The notes under the pieces were generated by a model. The model was given only the letters and a program-made list of their open reading frames with translations, was not told where the DNA came from and searched no databases. Source: Rhizophagus clarus (Eukaryota > Glomeromycota > Glomeromycetes > Glomerales > Glomeraceae). Taken from it: 64,000 nt of DNA. The DNA is taken from contig BLAL01000044.1 in the NCBI GenBank assembly GCA_015698045.1, forward strand, positions 1,084,501 through 1,148,500, in the 5' to 3' direction. This document shows positions 12,837 to 22,545 of this stretch, piece by piece. The position numbers and the translations under genes were made by a program. The number at the start of each line of letters is the position of its first letter. Position 1 is the first letter of the stretch.

Positions 12837-13956
12837 AAATCAAGAAAATCTGAATCTTTTAAATACGGAATTAATTAAAAAGGGGGACTTCCCTTTTTTT
12901 GAGAATGTTCATATATTTATCTTTGATTGTTAACTTAAATGCGGATTAATAAATATTATTATTGAACAAAATACTGTATTTGGCATCGTGACAAAGGGAA
13001 AGATACGCATAGCAAAGAGAATTTTCTTTTTTTTTTTATCAAATCTTTTTATTTAAGCATCATTATCGGAAGAAATCAAAGATTCTTTGATAGAACAATT
13101 TTATAAAAGAAATCCTTATGTAGTGAAACAAAATATATCTAGATAATAAACTTAAATGGACAAGTATATCACGTTTTTTTATATATATTGTTTAAAAAGT
13201 AATTTACACAAATGGACAATGGGCACGTTTTCACAGATCAAAAACGGTTCTTAAATCATTCACTAATAGCCTCTCTTTGATGGTTGACATTTATGTTCTT
13301 CATTTGATCATTTATATCAATAAATTCCAATCTGGAAATAAAAGCTTTGAAAGAAAAATGGAAATTTTATTTTCATAAATTTCAAATACTATAAACCCTT
13401 ATTTAGATAACATGTAACGTAATAACTGTATGTTTGCATGTAAAATTTTACGAATTAGAGCAGGATAAAATGTTTTGATTTTCTAATTAATTTATCACAT
13501 ATTCATCATTTCATCACCAAATACATTAACCCCCTAAATGTCATTGAATAATTAATTAAATAGTCACAAGAAGGTTAATGAAAACTGCAAGAATTTGTAA
13601 CACAATAGAATTTCAGTTATCTTATCAGCCTGAACAAAATTTTATGATAAGACGATGTAAAAGTTACAAATTCAGTTTCATATCCTCGGACTGGTCAAAT
13701 TCACAAATTTTTTTTTTTTATATTTATACAATTGGCCAATAAAAATAATAGTTTAATATCATGTGATAAATCGTAATCATGGTATATTTCTTCATCGTAT
13801 TCATCAACGACAAAAATATTTATTGGAGGATGGTCCATAGAGACAATACTTTTACACAGCTGTTTTGTTTTCCTTACTCAAATCTTCTTTGTACTCGTCT
13901 TTATTTTTAAAGTTACTAAATTTAGTTCTCGCTTCTCCTAATTGTTAAATCATTTT
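12561..13956. other. Intergenic, low-complexity DNA
   Basis: No coding domain seen. It contains a long T-run/A-run palindrome at 12802-12839 and T-runs near 13030 and 13710. A short minus-strand stretch at about 13845-13750 reads MDHPPINIFVVDEYDEEIY but is not linked to any recognisable gene. Confidence 0.4.
12802..12839. repeat. T(n)A(n) palindrome
   Basis: About 16 T followed directly by about 20 A, a perfect inverted repeat able to form a hairpin. Similar T(n)A(n) runs occur at about 42108-42130, 42801-42831, 43827-43845 and 45282-45309. Confidence 0.8.
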
Positions 13957-14487
13957 CTATTTTATTTTGAAAGATTTGGTCAAATATCTATCCAATTTAA
14001 GAAAAAATATACGATAAAATTTCAAAAATTTAAAAATCTTTATTAATATATGAAATACATGAAATAATTGAGAATTATATTGGTAATTATTATAATTATT
14101 ATTATTATTTAAGAGTCGAGCGATTTCAAATGAATTTAATTCAGTATAAGTAATTTGGTAGATAAACATATCATTTAAAGGAAAATAAAATTCAAATGTG
14201 TTTTGAGGCGCAGAAGATGCATTATGAGCGTTATGATCATCATGTGCCTGCACGTCAACGGGTGTGTTATTCTGCTTATAAAATTGAGGTTCAACAAACT
14301 GTTGTTGGATTTGTTGTTTGATCAATGATTGTAAATTATAATGATGTGGAAACTCGTAATCAGGAATATGGGATAAATTAATTTTACTATTCAAGAGTTG
14401 AGCGACTTCAAACAAATGTAGTGCGTTATATGTAACATGTAACACGATAAATACGTGTATCGTTTGGTAAGGGCAAATAAAATTCAA
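13957..14487 (-). CDS. Hypothetical protein with an internal duplicated block (possibly broken)
   Basis: Not recognised. An open frame of about 176 codons holds a block of about 30 residues twice: TFEFYFPLNDMFIYQIT followed by ELNSFEIARLLN in the C-terminal half (about 14205-14110), and a related block (about 14480-14395) whose first part reads in a neighbouring frame and whose second part reads NALHLFEVAQLLN. A Gln-rich linker (QQIQQQF) and Asn-rich tracts (NNNNNYNNYQY) lie between and after. The frame has no ATG near its start, and the first repeat shifts frame, so this is probably a gene remnant or an exon whose start lies upstream. The call is low-confidence; what is solid is the duplicated block. 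Confidence 0.3.
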   Translation of the reverse strand: MNFICPYQTIHVFIVLHVTYNALHLFEVAQLLNSKINLSHIPDYEFPHHYNLQSLIKQQIQQQFVEPQFYKQNNTPVDVQAHDDHNAHNASSAPQNTFEFYFPLNDMFIYQITYTELNSFEIARLLNNNNNYNNYQYNSQLFHVFHILIKIFKFLKFYRIFFLKLDRYLTKSFKIK

Positions 14488-14674
14488 ATGTTTTATGGAG
14501 CATAAGAGACGTAGCGAGATCCATTTTTCAAATTTCTTTTTTTTTTTGTATTTTGAATAAGTTTATGATAATTTTTCAGCTTTATAAAGATTTTTGGTGT
14601 GGGAATATGCAAGTTTTCGAAATTGTGATACAATTTTTTTAAAAGATGATGTTTTTTTATTTTAATCCTTAAAA

Positions 14675-15280
14675 TTCTTATTTGATTCGGAGTAAATACT
14701 AAATTCCTCCGAGTCAATTTTTTTTTTTTTTTTTATTTTTAATTAATTAATTATCCTGAGTTTAAAATTTTCTTCTTTCTTTGAATTCCTCGAGTAAAAA
14801 TTTTTTTGGTTCGGAATAAATACTAAATTCCTCCGAGTTTTTTTTTTTTTTTTGATTCGGAATAATTATAAATTTCTCCGAGTTTAAAATTTTTTTTTTT
14901 ATCTTGATGATCTCCCCAATTTTTTATTTTGAATTCGGAATAATCACTAAATTCCTCCGAGTTTAATTTTATTTTATTTTATTTTATTTTTTTTTTTTGA
15001 ATTCGGAATAATTACTAAATTCCTCCAAGTTTAATTAATTATTTTTTTTTTTTTTTTATTGATGCCCCAAGTCAAAATTTTTTTTGAATTCGGAATAATT
15101 ACTAGGTTACTCCGAGTTTTTTTTTTTTATGAATTCCCAAGTCAAAATTTTTTTTTAATTCGGAATAAATACAAATTCCTCCGAGTCGGAGAATTCAGGG
15201 ATTTCAATTATTAGTTTTATCAAGAGAATTTCCCGTTTAAGCATATTAGAATGTTATCGAAATTCTCCGAGTCAAAATTT
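14675..15280. repeat. Minisatellite of about 65-75 bp units with hairpin core
   Basis: At least eight units share the core GAATTCGGAATAATTACTAA followed by ATTCCTCCGAGTTT and a T-rich spacer. Cores start near 14682, 14811, 14862, 14930, 14998, 15086, 15157 and, truncated, 15258. Within each core TCGGAAT and ATTCC..TCCGA are complementary, giving an imperfect hairpin. Spacers vary mainly in the length of T-runs. Confidence 0.85.
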
Positions 15281-15940
15281 TTTAATTTTTTCAGGCTTTT
15301 ACGAATAATGTTATTTGACTATACTCAATATTCACAATATGAAAACAAGATAATCTAATTTTATTTATTCCAAAAAGATTTTTTTTTTTCTAATTGGTAT
15401 CATAAATATAAATTCTTTATATTTACTCCAAAAGTAGACAAATTTTCATCGCTATTATTACGATATTATCTTTTTTTTTTTTTTTGAAACTCTAAAAATC
15501 TAAAAGCAAATTTGGTAATGGCGCAAAAATTTAAAATCCAACTCCAAGTACTATAAGAATAAAATATGTAGGATTCTAAACTTTCATATGATTCCGAACT
15601 TTTTTGGAACTTCTCGATGTTTTCTCTAAAATATAATATTAAAAGCTAAAACCCTTATCCGACTCGACGACTTTTCATGTTTCAAAGAGCAGGAAAATAA
15701 TTTTTCTTTTAGGAAAATATTAAAATTGACGCATTGAATTGTACTCTTACTATAGCACAATCATGTGACTAATCTTGATCATTTGAAACGGAAGTGGTTT
15801 TGTGAGCTTGAAAAAAAATCCAAATGTTCCTCATATTTACAGTAACTCTTTGAATGAATAAAAGTAGCTTTAGAACGTACGAAGTAACAAACTTGCAAAG
15901 TATATGAGGTATTCAAAAAATGTTATTCACTAGTTACAGA
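15281..15940. other. Intergenic, no supported gene
   Basis: A+T-rich, no coding block, leads into the first copy of the duplicated GIY-YIG segment. Confidence 0.4.
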
Positions 15941-16046
15941 ATGTGCAACAACAATCGTCACGTCGCTACGACCATTTCTAATTTTGGCTGCGTTTTTCCA
16001 TGTGCTAATTTTATTATCTATTTCAAGCTCATAACAATAAATTTAT

Positions 16047-16064
16047 ATAAAAAGGACTTTTTAT
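16047..16064. promoter_or_regulatory. TATA-like perfect inverted repeat upstream of GIY-YIG gene A
   Basis: ATAAAAAG-GA-CTTTTTAT, two 8-base arms around a GA spacer, 41 bp before the ATG at 16105. It is preceded by TTTAT. The same element, with one extra A, lies at 17879-17898 before gene B. It is either the core promoter (TATA box) or a short hairpin in the leader. Confidence 0.45.
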
Positions 16065-16104
16065 TCGTCTATCAAACATTGTATGCTTGTATAAAATTTT
16101 AAGG

Positions 16105-16647
16105 ATGCATATCGTTTACGTATTAAGATGTCGTGGTAATAAATATTATGTTGGTAAAACTATGGACCTTAATGTGAGGATTAGACAACATATAAATGGA
16201 AATACGAAGTGGACGAGAATTTATCCCTTCGAAAGTGTTATATGGAAAAAGAGAACAAAAAATGAAGATTTACTAGAATTGGCGAAAACTCTTGAATATA
16301 TGAATCTTTATAATATTAATAATGTAAGAGGAAGTATTTACTCTAGACCGATATTGTCACTTAATGATATAAATGATATTCGTAATAAATTGAATAATAA
16401 ATGCTATTGCTGTGGTAGATTCGGTCATTCTGGAAATGAATGCAGATGTGACATTTGTGGTAAAAGCGATCATTTGGATTATCAATGCGATAAGTGTTAC
16501 AAATGTGGGGGAAGACATAGTCATAGTCCTATAAATTGTAGAAATTGTTACAAATGCGGAAGTCCTTATCATGATTATTGGAATTGTGATAGTTGTTACA
16601 AATGCGGGAGAAGCGGCCATTTTGCTAGAAATTGTAGATATATGTGA
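16105..16647 (+). CDS. GIY-YIG endonuclease domain fused to five CCHC zinc knuckles, copy A
   Basis: 180 residues, no intron. Residues 3-80 form a GIY-YIG nuclease module: V4-Y-V6 and Y15-V-G17 stand for the GIY and YIG triads, R25 (R-x3-H29) is the expected catalytic Arg, and E64 in KTLEYM the metal-binding Glu, followed by YNINNVRGS. Residues 100-178 hold five zinc knuckles in series, most of them C-x2-C-x4-H-x4-C (first C100, C103, H108, C113); the third has an extra residue. Zinc knuckles bind single-stranded nucleic acid, so a nuclease guided to or tethered on RNA/ssDNA is a reasonable inference. The start at 16105 is the ATG matching copy B; upstream codons are not conserved. Stop TGA. 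The last two knuckles are identical to copy B. A free-standing gene, not inside an intron. Confidence 0.85.
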   Translation: MHIVYVLRCRGNKYYVGKTMDLNVRIRQHINGNTKWTRIYPFESVIWKKRTKNEDLLELAKTLEYMNLYNINNVRGSIYSRPILSLNDINDIRNKLNNKCYCCGRFGHSGNECRCDICGKSDHLDYQCDKCYKCGGRHSHSPINCRNCYKCGSPYHDYWNCDSCYKCGRSGHFARNCRYM

Positions 16648-17194
16648 CTCTCTCGTCATTATTTTACCCAATAGAGCAGTTTATCTTAATCATACTGACT
16701 ATAATGGAGTAATGACAAACAAAAAAACGGTTTACATGTTGTATCATATTTAAGTCCTTAAGAGTTTGTTTACAGATTTGTTGTATTTATTGTATTTTAT
16801 TCCTAACTTTCTCATTATTTATTTTTATTTAACATTGATAACCTTTATTCTATTATCAACATATTATTATAATTTTTTTCTATCAATGTATTAAGTATTT
16901 TATCATCCGATCTATGCGCGTTAAAACAATATATAAGATATATTTTCTCTATAATTTGATTAATTCGTTAATAATATGAACCCAGGAAATAAATCAAAGA
17001 GAGAAATAATTTTCTGGCGCAGGGATTATGCATTTATGCTAGTGCTAGTCATTATGAAAAAAAGATATGATATTGATCAGCAAAGTCTATCTGTTTTGCT
17101 GTGCCATCCAATCATCGATCGCGGTACCATGTAAATGTATGCAAAATGATCTGCGACTATAACAGTTCTTTGGTTGTCTATTGGGGGGTATAGA

Positions 17195-17606
17195 TGTTAG
17201 AAAAGAAGGTATATGTTTATAGATAAATGATGATCTTTATTGTTATACGATGTTTAGTTACAATTATCTTTCGTACTGTCTCAGGCGGCGCTCTGTACGA
17301 TCAATTGTCAACTAAAATTAATACAAACAAATAAAAATATAATAACAAATAAATTCTAAAACTAAAACTAAAACTAAAATCAAAACCAAAACTATTCTTA
17401 ATTACTTTTTTCACTTCTCTCTAAAATTCTTGACTATTCAACTGGTATTTATATACAATAAAATAATAATAAAAATATATCTAATTTATCTAATTTATCT
17501 AATAAATCTAACATAATAAATATAACAAATATAACAAATATAACTAATATGTTAGATATTTCCATGTCAGCTATATGCAACATATCCAACAACAACATTT
17601 CCAACA
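17195..17606 (-). mobile_element. Probable solo LTR
   Basis: On the minus strand it begins TGTTGGAAATG and ends CTTTTCTAACA, so the ends are imperfect inverted repeats of TG..CA type. It carries a TATA-like TATATAAATACC (plus-strand 17446-17457) and direct repeats AAACTAAAACTAAAACTAAA and TCTAATTTATCTAATTTATC. It sits exactly in the spacer between the two duplicated segments. No clear 5-bp target duplication was found, so the ends may be off or the flank rearranged. Confidence 0.5.
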
Positions 17607-17923
17607 TTGATAACATTGATCAATATCACGTGATCAATCTACCAGTAACAATATTGATGTATTTTTTTACGCGATTTTTTTGACTGATGCTTTTCCAAAA
17701 TAATGTATCCATAATAGAATTCAACATTAAAGTATTAAACCGCAAAATTGTATGTACGTAATTTACGACACAAATGAGTGCAACGGTAATCGTTACATCG
17801 CTACGACCATTTCTAATTTTGGCAGTGTATATCCATGTGCTAATTTTATTATCTATTTTAAGTTCATAGCCTTTTTAATATAAAAAAGGACTTTTTATTC
17901 GCAAAGAATAACTTTATGTATTG

Positions 17924-17939
17924 TGCAGTATATACTGCA
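17924..17939. promoter_or_regulatory. Perfect 16-bp palindrome in the leader of GIY-YIG gene B
   Basis: TGCAGTATATACTGCA, 52 bp before the ATG. It is absent from the leader of copy A, so it lies in the DNA inserted in the B leader. Could be a dimeric protein-binding site or chance; no function is assigned. Confidence 0.4.
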
Positions 17940-17991
17940 TATAAACACATATATTATACAATATAAAATAACGAGATCTAAAATTTTAAGG

Positions 17992-18549
17992 ATGCATATC
18001 GTTTACGTATTAAGATGTCGTGATAATAAATATTATGTTGGTAAAACTATGGACCTTGATGTGAGGATTAGACAACATATAAATGGAAATACAATGTGGA
18101 CGAGTATTTATCCTTTTGAAAGCGTCATATGGGAAATGAGAACAAATAATAAAGATTTAGAATTGGTGAAAACTCTTGAATACATGGATCTTTATGGTAT
18201 TAATAATGTGAGGGGAAGTATTTACTCTAGGCCGATATTGTCATATAACGAAATAAGTGATATTTATGATAAATTGAATCGTGAGTGTTATCTCTGTGAT
18301 GGACTCGGCCATTCTGAAAATGAATGTAGATGTGACATTTGTGGTAGACGCGGTCATTTAGATTATCAATGCGATAAGTGTTATGAATGTGGGAGAAGAC
18401 ATAGTCATAGTCCTAGAAATTGTAGCAATTGTTACAAATGCGGAAGTCCTTATCATGATTATTGGAATTGTGATAGTTGTTACAAATGCGGGAGAAGCGG
18501 CCATTTTGCTAGAAATTGTAGACTGTCTCGTCGTTATTTTACCCAATAG
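17992..18549 (+). CDS. GIY-YIG endonuclease domain fused to five CCHC zinc knuckles, copy B
   Basis: 185 residues, paralogue of the gene at 16105. Same architecture: VYV and YVG triads, R25 with R-x3-H, the Glu of KTLEYMDLYGINNVRG, then five knuckles. The first knuckle differs (CYLCDGLGHSENEC) and the C-terminus is longer (LSRRYFTQ after the fifth knuckle) because the stop of copy A is not shared. All catalytic and zinc-binding positions are kept in both copies, so both look functional. Substitutions fall mostly between the first and third knuckles and in the nuclease loop; knuckles four and five are unchanged, which suggests either constraint there or gene conversion. Start chosen as for copy A. 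Confidence 0.85.
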   Translation: MHIVYVLRCRDNKYYVGKTMDLDVRIRQHINGNTMWTSIYPFESVIWEMRTNNKDLELVKTLEYMDLYGINNVRGSIYSRPILSYNEISDIYDKLNRECYLCDGLGHSENECRCDICGRRGHLDYQCDKCYECGRRHSHSPRNCSNCYKCGSPYHDYWNCDSCYKCGRSGHFARNCRLSRRYFTQ

Positions 18550-19020
18550 AGCAGCTGATAATACTGACTATGAGAAATAATGACAAACAAAAAAAGGTTT
18601 ACATATTTAGGTCCTTAAGAGTTTTGTTGTATTTTATTGTATTTTATTTCTAACTTTCTCATTATTTAACATTTATAACCTTTATTCTCTATTATCAACA
18701 TATTATCATATAGTTTTATTCTATCAATATATTAAGTATTTTATCACCGTGTTATAAACAATATAAAAGTTATAAAGTTGATTATTTCATTAATAATATA
18801 AGCCCAGGGTCCGTTTCGCCTTTATTTAGAAGAGAAAAATGATTTTTTTTTTTTGTTTATACTAAATTAATAGAAAGACGTTGTTTGGCGCGTGGGATTA
18901 CAAAAGATAGAATTAGATATTGACTCGCATAGGAAAATTTTTGCATACATATTAATAAAATAAATACGTTATTAAAGACTTATCAGTTACTGTGCCACCC
19001 AATCATCGATCATGTAAATA

Positions 19021-19320
19021 CAATGCAAATTTTCATATATTTTTGAATACAGTGATGATGAGACAAATGTTAAACAATGCATTATTACATAATTAAGTGT
19101 AATTTTTTAAAAAAATTCATTCTATATCGAAGTCGAGAAATAACAAAAACATGAAAGTTTTCGAATTTCGAGATCATGTGCTGCTGAGGGCCGGCTCTTT
19201 ACCCTTTAACAAATAGAAAGAAAATAAGTTAAGTATTCAAGAATCTGAAAGTCGTGAAATTGGTCTTTATTCATACTATGCTATGTTTGTATCTATCTGA
19301 CCCAATCCATGTTCCCATTT
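19021..19320. other. Spacer, no gene seen
   Basis: A+T-rich DNA after the duplication. No coding block. Confidence 0.4.
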
Positions 19321-19800
19321 GCAAACATAAATACAGCATTTTCGCACCACTTGCTGTAAAATTTGCAATAATTGCAGCTCTGGTTTGGCCAACAACGCTA
19401 TTCCTATGTCCTGATGCTGTTGCAACATCATTAAATCCTGCGGGATTCCATTCGAATACGAGGCCGGCATGTTATGTCTTTGTCTCTTTTCAATTCTCGA
19501 AGAACCAAAATAGTGCGTCACGAAGAGTGTCGATCAACATATACATGGATGGACATAATCACCAAATTTTACATACTCGTGACGCTTTTTTTTTTGCTAA
19601 CTTTTCCTTGAATTTTATACAATCAATAGTTATTGAAAAGGTCATAATTTTGCTAATTAATAAAAATCGTACCATACCTCTATCAAGAATATATCTGAAC
19701 GGATTTTGACATGCTTGTGGAAATGGTGAAAAGGTAAATGATTAAAATATTATTACATTTATGATTGATTATTCAACAATTAAAATATTTAAATACTATT
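19320..19800. repeat. Dispersed repeat, copy 1
   Basis: Shares blocks, in the same order, with 33420-33910: AATAATTGCAG followed by a TTTGGCC/CTGGCC block (19366, 33453), TGTCTTTGTCTCTTTTCAA (19473, also 33251 and 33648), ACATACT.GTG.CGC (19571, 33790) and TTTTTGCTAACTTTT (19590, 33807), then TATCATTAAATTGATG-like A+T DNA. Open frames cross it on both strands but share no protein family; I treat it as non-coding repetitive DNA of unknown class. Confidence 0.6.
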
Positions 19801-19844
19801 TTATAATTAAATTGATGAATTTAAAACTAATCCTATACCTGTTA

Positions 19845-19975
19845 TAGCTCCCGCAGTCTCGCATGATACAGTTGCCCTAGCCACACTATTTTTGCTATTT
19901 TTCTGATGGGTATAGGCGTGGACAAGCTTTGACATAAGGCGCAGCGATTCTTCACTGGATATCAGGTGATAAATG
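19845..19975 (-). other. Short coding-like fragment, unrecognised
   Basis: The minus strand reads SLRLMSKLVHAYTHQKNSKN followed by SVARATVSCETAG without a stop, G+C-richer than its surroundings. It looks like a surviving exon fragment, but I do not recognise the family. Confidence 0.25.
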
Positions 19976-20304
19976 TGGATACTTTATTAAAATATGCAGT
20001 AATGTAACATAACATTACTCTCATTAAAACAGTTATTATAGCGATACTTATTTTTTTGATTCAGATCGCACGAATTTTCTGTTACAATATCACGGATGCA
20101 TACGTTAATGATACAGTATATAATTGGAGTAAATAATTCTTAAACGTACGATCTTTTTTTTCATGGTTTACCAATTATCTCGTGACTTGGTTTAATTATT
20201 TGGTACTTCAGCTTTTCGATTATTCGCGTAGCTTAAGAAAAAATTTCCGATATATTCACTTATTTTTCGAGCTAGATCTTATCCAGCAACAAAGTTGAAA
20301 TCAC

Positions 20305-21250
20305 GTGTGCCAAAACAATAAAAATATTTCTCCACCTACATTTGAAATTATTCTATACTGTTCTTATCAAATTATCGAATGTAACGAATTAAAAATTTAT
20401 TCTTACCTTTTTTTTATAGATATATTTCATAACGAGAAAGTTGATCTATTAAATTGCCGTAAAGATCAATCTTTTGATCTCCTTATTGCGGCAGAAGAAA
20501 TAAAATTAACTGAACTTTTAGAACATATTCTCAAACTGATTAGATGAATCGAAATTTTATTAAATATCATGAAAAAATTTTTTAATTATGGATCTTTACT
20601 TAAATACAATATAATTCAAAAATTCAAATTAGTATTTTGAATCTGTTAATTTCTCCTAAATTCATTGGATAATTGTGATTATATTAAATTAAGTGAATCA
20701 TTATAAGGTTTATTGAACAAAGATTTCAAATGCCCATCAAATTTAAAGTTGGAACAGAAAAAGATTGGCATGAATTCTTTGAGTCAATATATCCCTTGGA
20801 ATATTATAATGTCAATCATACCTGCTGAAGAAAAGTTTGATGCGGCATTAAGACATTAATTGAAGGAAATTCTATCGTAATCAACTCACTCAATTCAATA
20901 AAATAGTTGTCATGCTACTTTAATTACAAATTGGATGATAAAAAGTATGATACAGTCTGTAGATCAGCAGAAATTCAAATTTAATTTTGTGTAATCGACG
21001 TGATGGTGTTTTCTCTCCAGATTTATTTCATCAAATTTGTGACAAAAAATTGAGTTTAAGAATTCTAGAAATTTGATCGCACTACCATCTTTAATTTTTG
21101 ATAGTGAAAAAGCAAATTTTAATAGTTTAGGTAGATTCATCATACATAGATATGATCCTTGTTTTGGCGATGATGATTTATCAATTATCAGCTTTTCCTG
21201 ATGGAAAACGTTATTCATTGGAAATCGGTTCATAATTCTCACACTAGTCA
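20305..21250 (+). pseudogene. BTB-TLDc domain protein, decayed
   Basis: First block (20325-20545): the C-terminal part of a BTB domain, with ISPPTFEIILYC, an insertion, then QSFDLLIAAEEIKLTELLEH, the order seen in the expanded BTB/TLDc family of glomeromycetes. Second block (about 20985-21210): start of a TLDc domain, SRRDGVFSPDLFHQICDKK, then, after stops, YDPCFGDDDLSI, equivalent to the FG-x-CFGGGDL motif. Several stops and frameshifts lie between, and the middle (BACK-like) part is short. BTB proteins of this type would act as Cul3 adaptors; TLDc domains are linked to oxidative-stress resistance and V-ATPase regulation. Here no intact product is expected. Confidence 0.7.
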
Positions 21251-21596
21251 TTTAGAAACTCTTCAAGTCGTTGATTATAAAGTCAGATCGTTGAAAATCT
21301 AATTACACATCATCGTATAGAGAGATAAAAAAAAAAAAATCATTAATGCATGATTTAAATAATAATAATGTAACATACAGCCATACAATAATAAAATATA
21401 TCTTTCTATATACACGTATACTTATACATGTAGATTTTTAAAGCCTGTTATAATTATTTTATTAATATAAATAAATTTTTATAAACGAATAAATTTTGGC
21501 TAAATGAATACGAATAGTTATAAAGCATATAAAGATATTTGTAACATCAGGAGCCAACTTTTAATCTCATAATTTTACTAGTACGCATAATTATTT
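21251..21596. other. 3' flank of the glutaredoxin gene
   Basis: A+T-rich (AATAATAATAATG-type) DNA; no gene seen. It contains the presumed 3' UTR and polyadenylation region of the minus-strand glutaredoxin gene. Confidence 0.4.
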
Positions 21597-22545
21597 CTAT
21601 TCCTCCTTTTCTGATTCTTCTACCAATCCTCCTTTCAATAATAAGTCTTCTAATTCCCCACTTTGATGCATATTAAGTACAATATCACAACCACCAATAA
21701 ATTCTCCTTTAATATACACTTGAGGAACAGTTGGCCATTGTCTAAAAAAAAAATTAGAAAAGGACGCATAAGATATTTAAATCATGAATGTTTCTTTGAT
21801 GATTTTATTGTACATACGAATATTCCTTAACGCCTTCTCTTAATTCATTATCTTCTAAAACATTGAATGTCTGAACCTTTGAGAAATCCAAACCTAAATT
21901 CAATAAGAATAAAATAAAGTTACCATAACAGTATAATAAAGTCGAAATAAAATTTACAGAGAATTACCTTGTGCATGTAAAATTTGAACAACAGCTCTAC
22001 TAAATCCGCACTACATATAGTATATAATATATTAATCAAATATTAAAATAAATTCGTATTAATTAAAAAAATATATATATATTTTTTACCTGTGGACGTT
22101 CAGGTGTGCCCTTCATAAATAAAACAACATCATTCTTTTGTACAGTCTGTTAAGAATAAAAGGAAAAAAAATTATATTAAAAATCAATTTAATACAAATA
22201 TTTTTCAAAGCTTTGTTAGAATTCGATAAGTAATCGTAATTACTTCATCCAATGATTTTTTCAAAGATTCTGAAAGATATCTGCATAAAATCGAAGAAAC
22301 CAGCGGACTTTTTATTCCATTACTTGCATTCTTTATAAATGATGATGTGAGTGATGTGTTAAAAGCGAATGGTCTAGCCTATAGTATAACGGACGAGAAA
22401 AAAAAAAAAAAAATTATAACCTGTAGTACAACGAAGGAAAAATATATATAAATAAAAAAAAACAATAATAAAATTATTAATATAATGTATTCATTTTTCA
22501 TACACTAGTTAAACTTACTAGACGTGTTAATGATCGCAAGCTCAT
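21597..22545 (-). CDS. GRX5: Mitochondrial monothiol glutaredoxin, Grx5 type (6 exons)
   Basis: Minus-strand exons 22545-22519, 22378-22244, 22146-22090, 22010-21968, 21893-21818 and 21741-21597 total 483 nt, 160 residues. Grx5 proteins carry and transfer 2Fe-2S clusters in the mitochondrial matrix during Fe-S protein assembly. The first 45 or so residues are rich in Ser, Arg and Leu with no acidic residue, a typical presequence ([16 protein letters not shown]...). The monothiol active site C74-G-F-S77 is split by intron 3 exactly before the Cys. The glutathione-binding features follow: [20 protein letters not shown] and an ELEDLL helix. The length matches yeast Grx5 (150). Intron 1 is unusually placed so that exon 1 encodes only nine residues; the start was chosen because it joins in phase and gives the presequence. 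Divergent from the lysine-catabolic gene, 1.26 kb away. Confidence 0.92.

Larger units (their letters stand above)
15946..17135. repeat. Segmental duplication, copy A (GIY-YIG unit)
   Basis: Aligns to 17783-19020. The shared flank starts with TCGCTACGACCATTTCTAAT (15962 and 17799), continues through both genes and 3' DNA including the TTTCTCATTATT block (16812 and 18655), and ends near CCAATCATCGATC (17107 and 19001). The arrangement is direct tandem, separated by about 650 bp that contains a probable solo LTR. Confidence 0.85.
17783..19020. repeat. Segmental duplication, copy B (GIY-YIG unit)
   Basis: Direct repeat of 15946-17135, see that entry. Differences include a longer leader (94 instead of 41 bp between the conserved inverted repeat and the start codon) and several small deletions 3' of the gene. 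Confidence 0.85.

Noticed and set aside
12691..12933. Frame crossing the T(n)A(n) palindrome
   Set aside because: Its Phe and Lys runs come only from the homopolymers.
14493..14717. Minus-strand frame beside the duplicated-block remnant
   Set aside because: Lys/Ile/Asn-rich, no ATG at its start, and overlaps the minisatellite; probably chance in A+T-rich DNA.
16357..16671. Antisense open frames over the GIY-YIG/zinc-knuckle genes (also at 18358-18546)
   Set aside because: They arise because the repeated Cys/Gly codons of the zinc knuckles lack stop codons on the other strand; composition (Thr/Met/Ile-rich) is artificial.
19254..19709. Open frame of 151 codons
   Set aside because: Lies across a dispersed repeat also found at 33.4-33.9 kb; the frame is not kept in the other copy.
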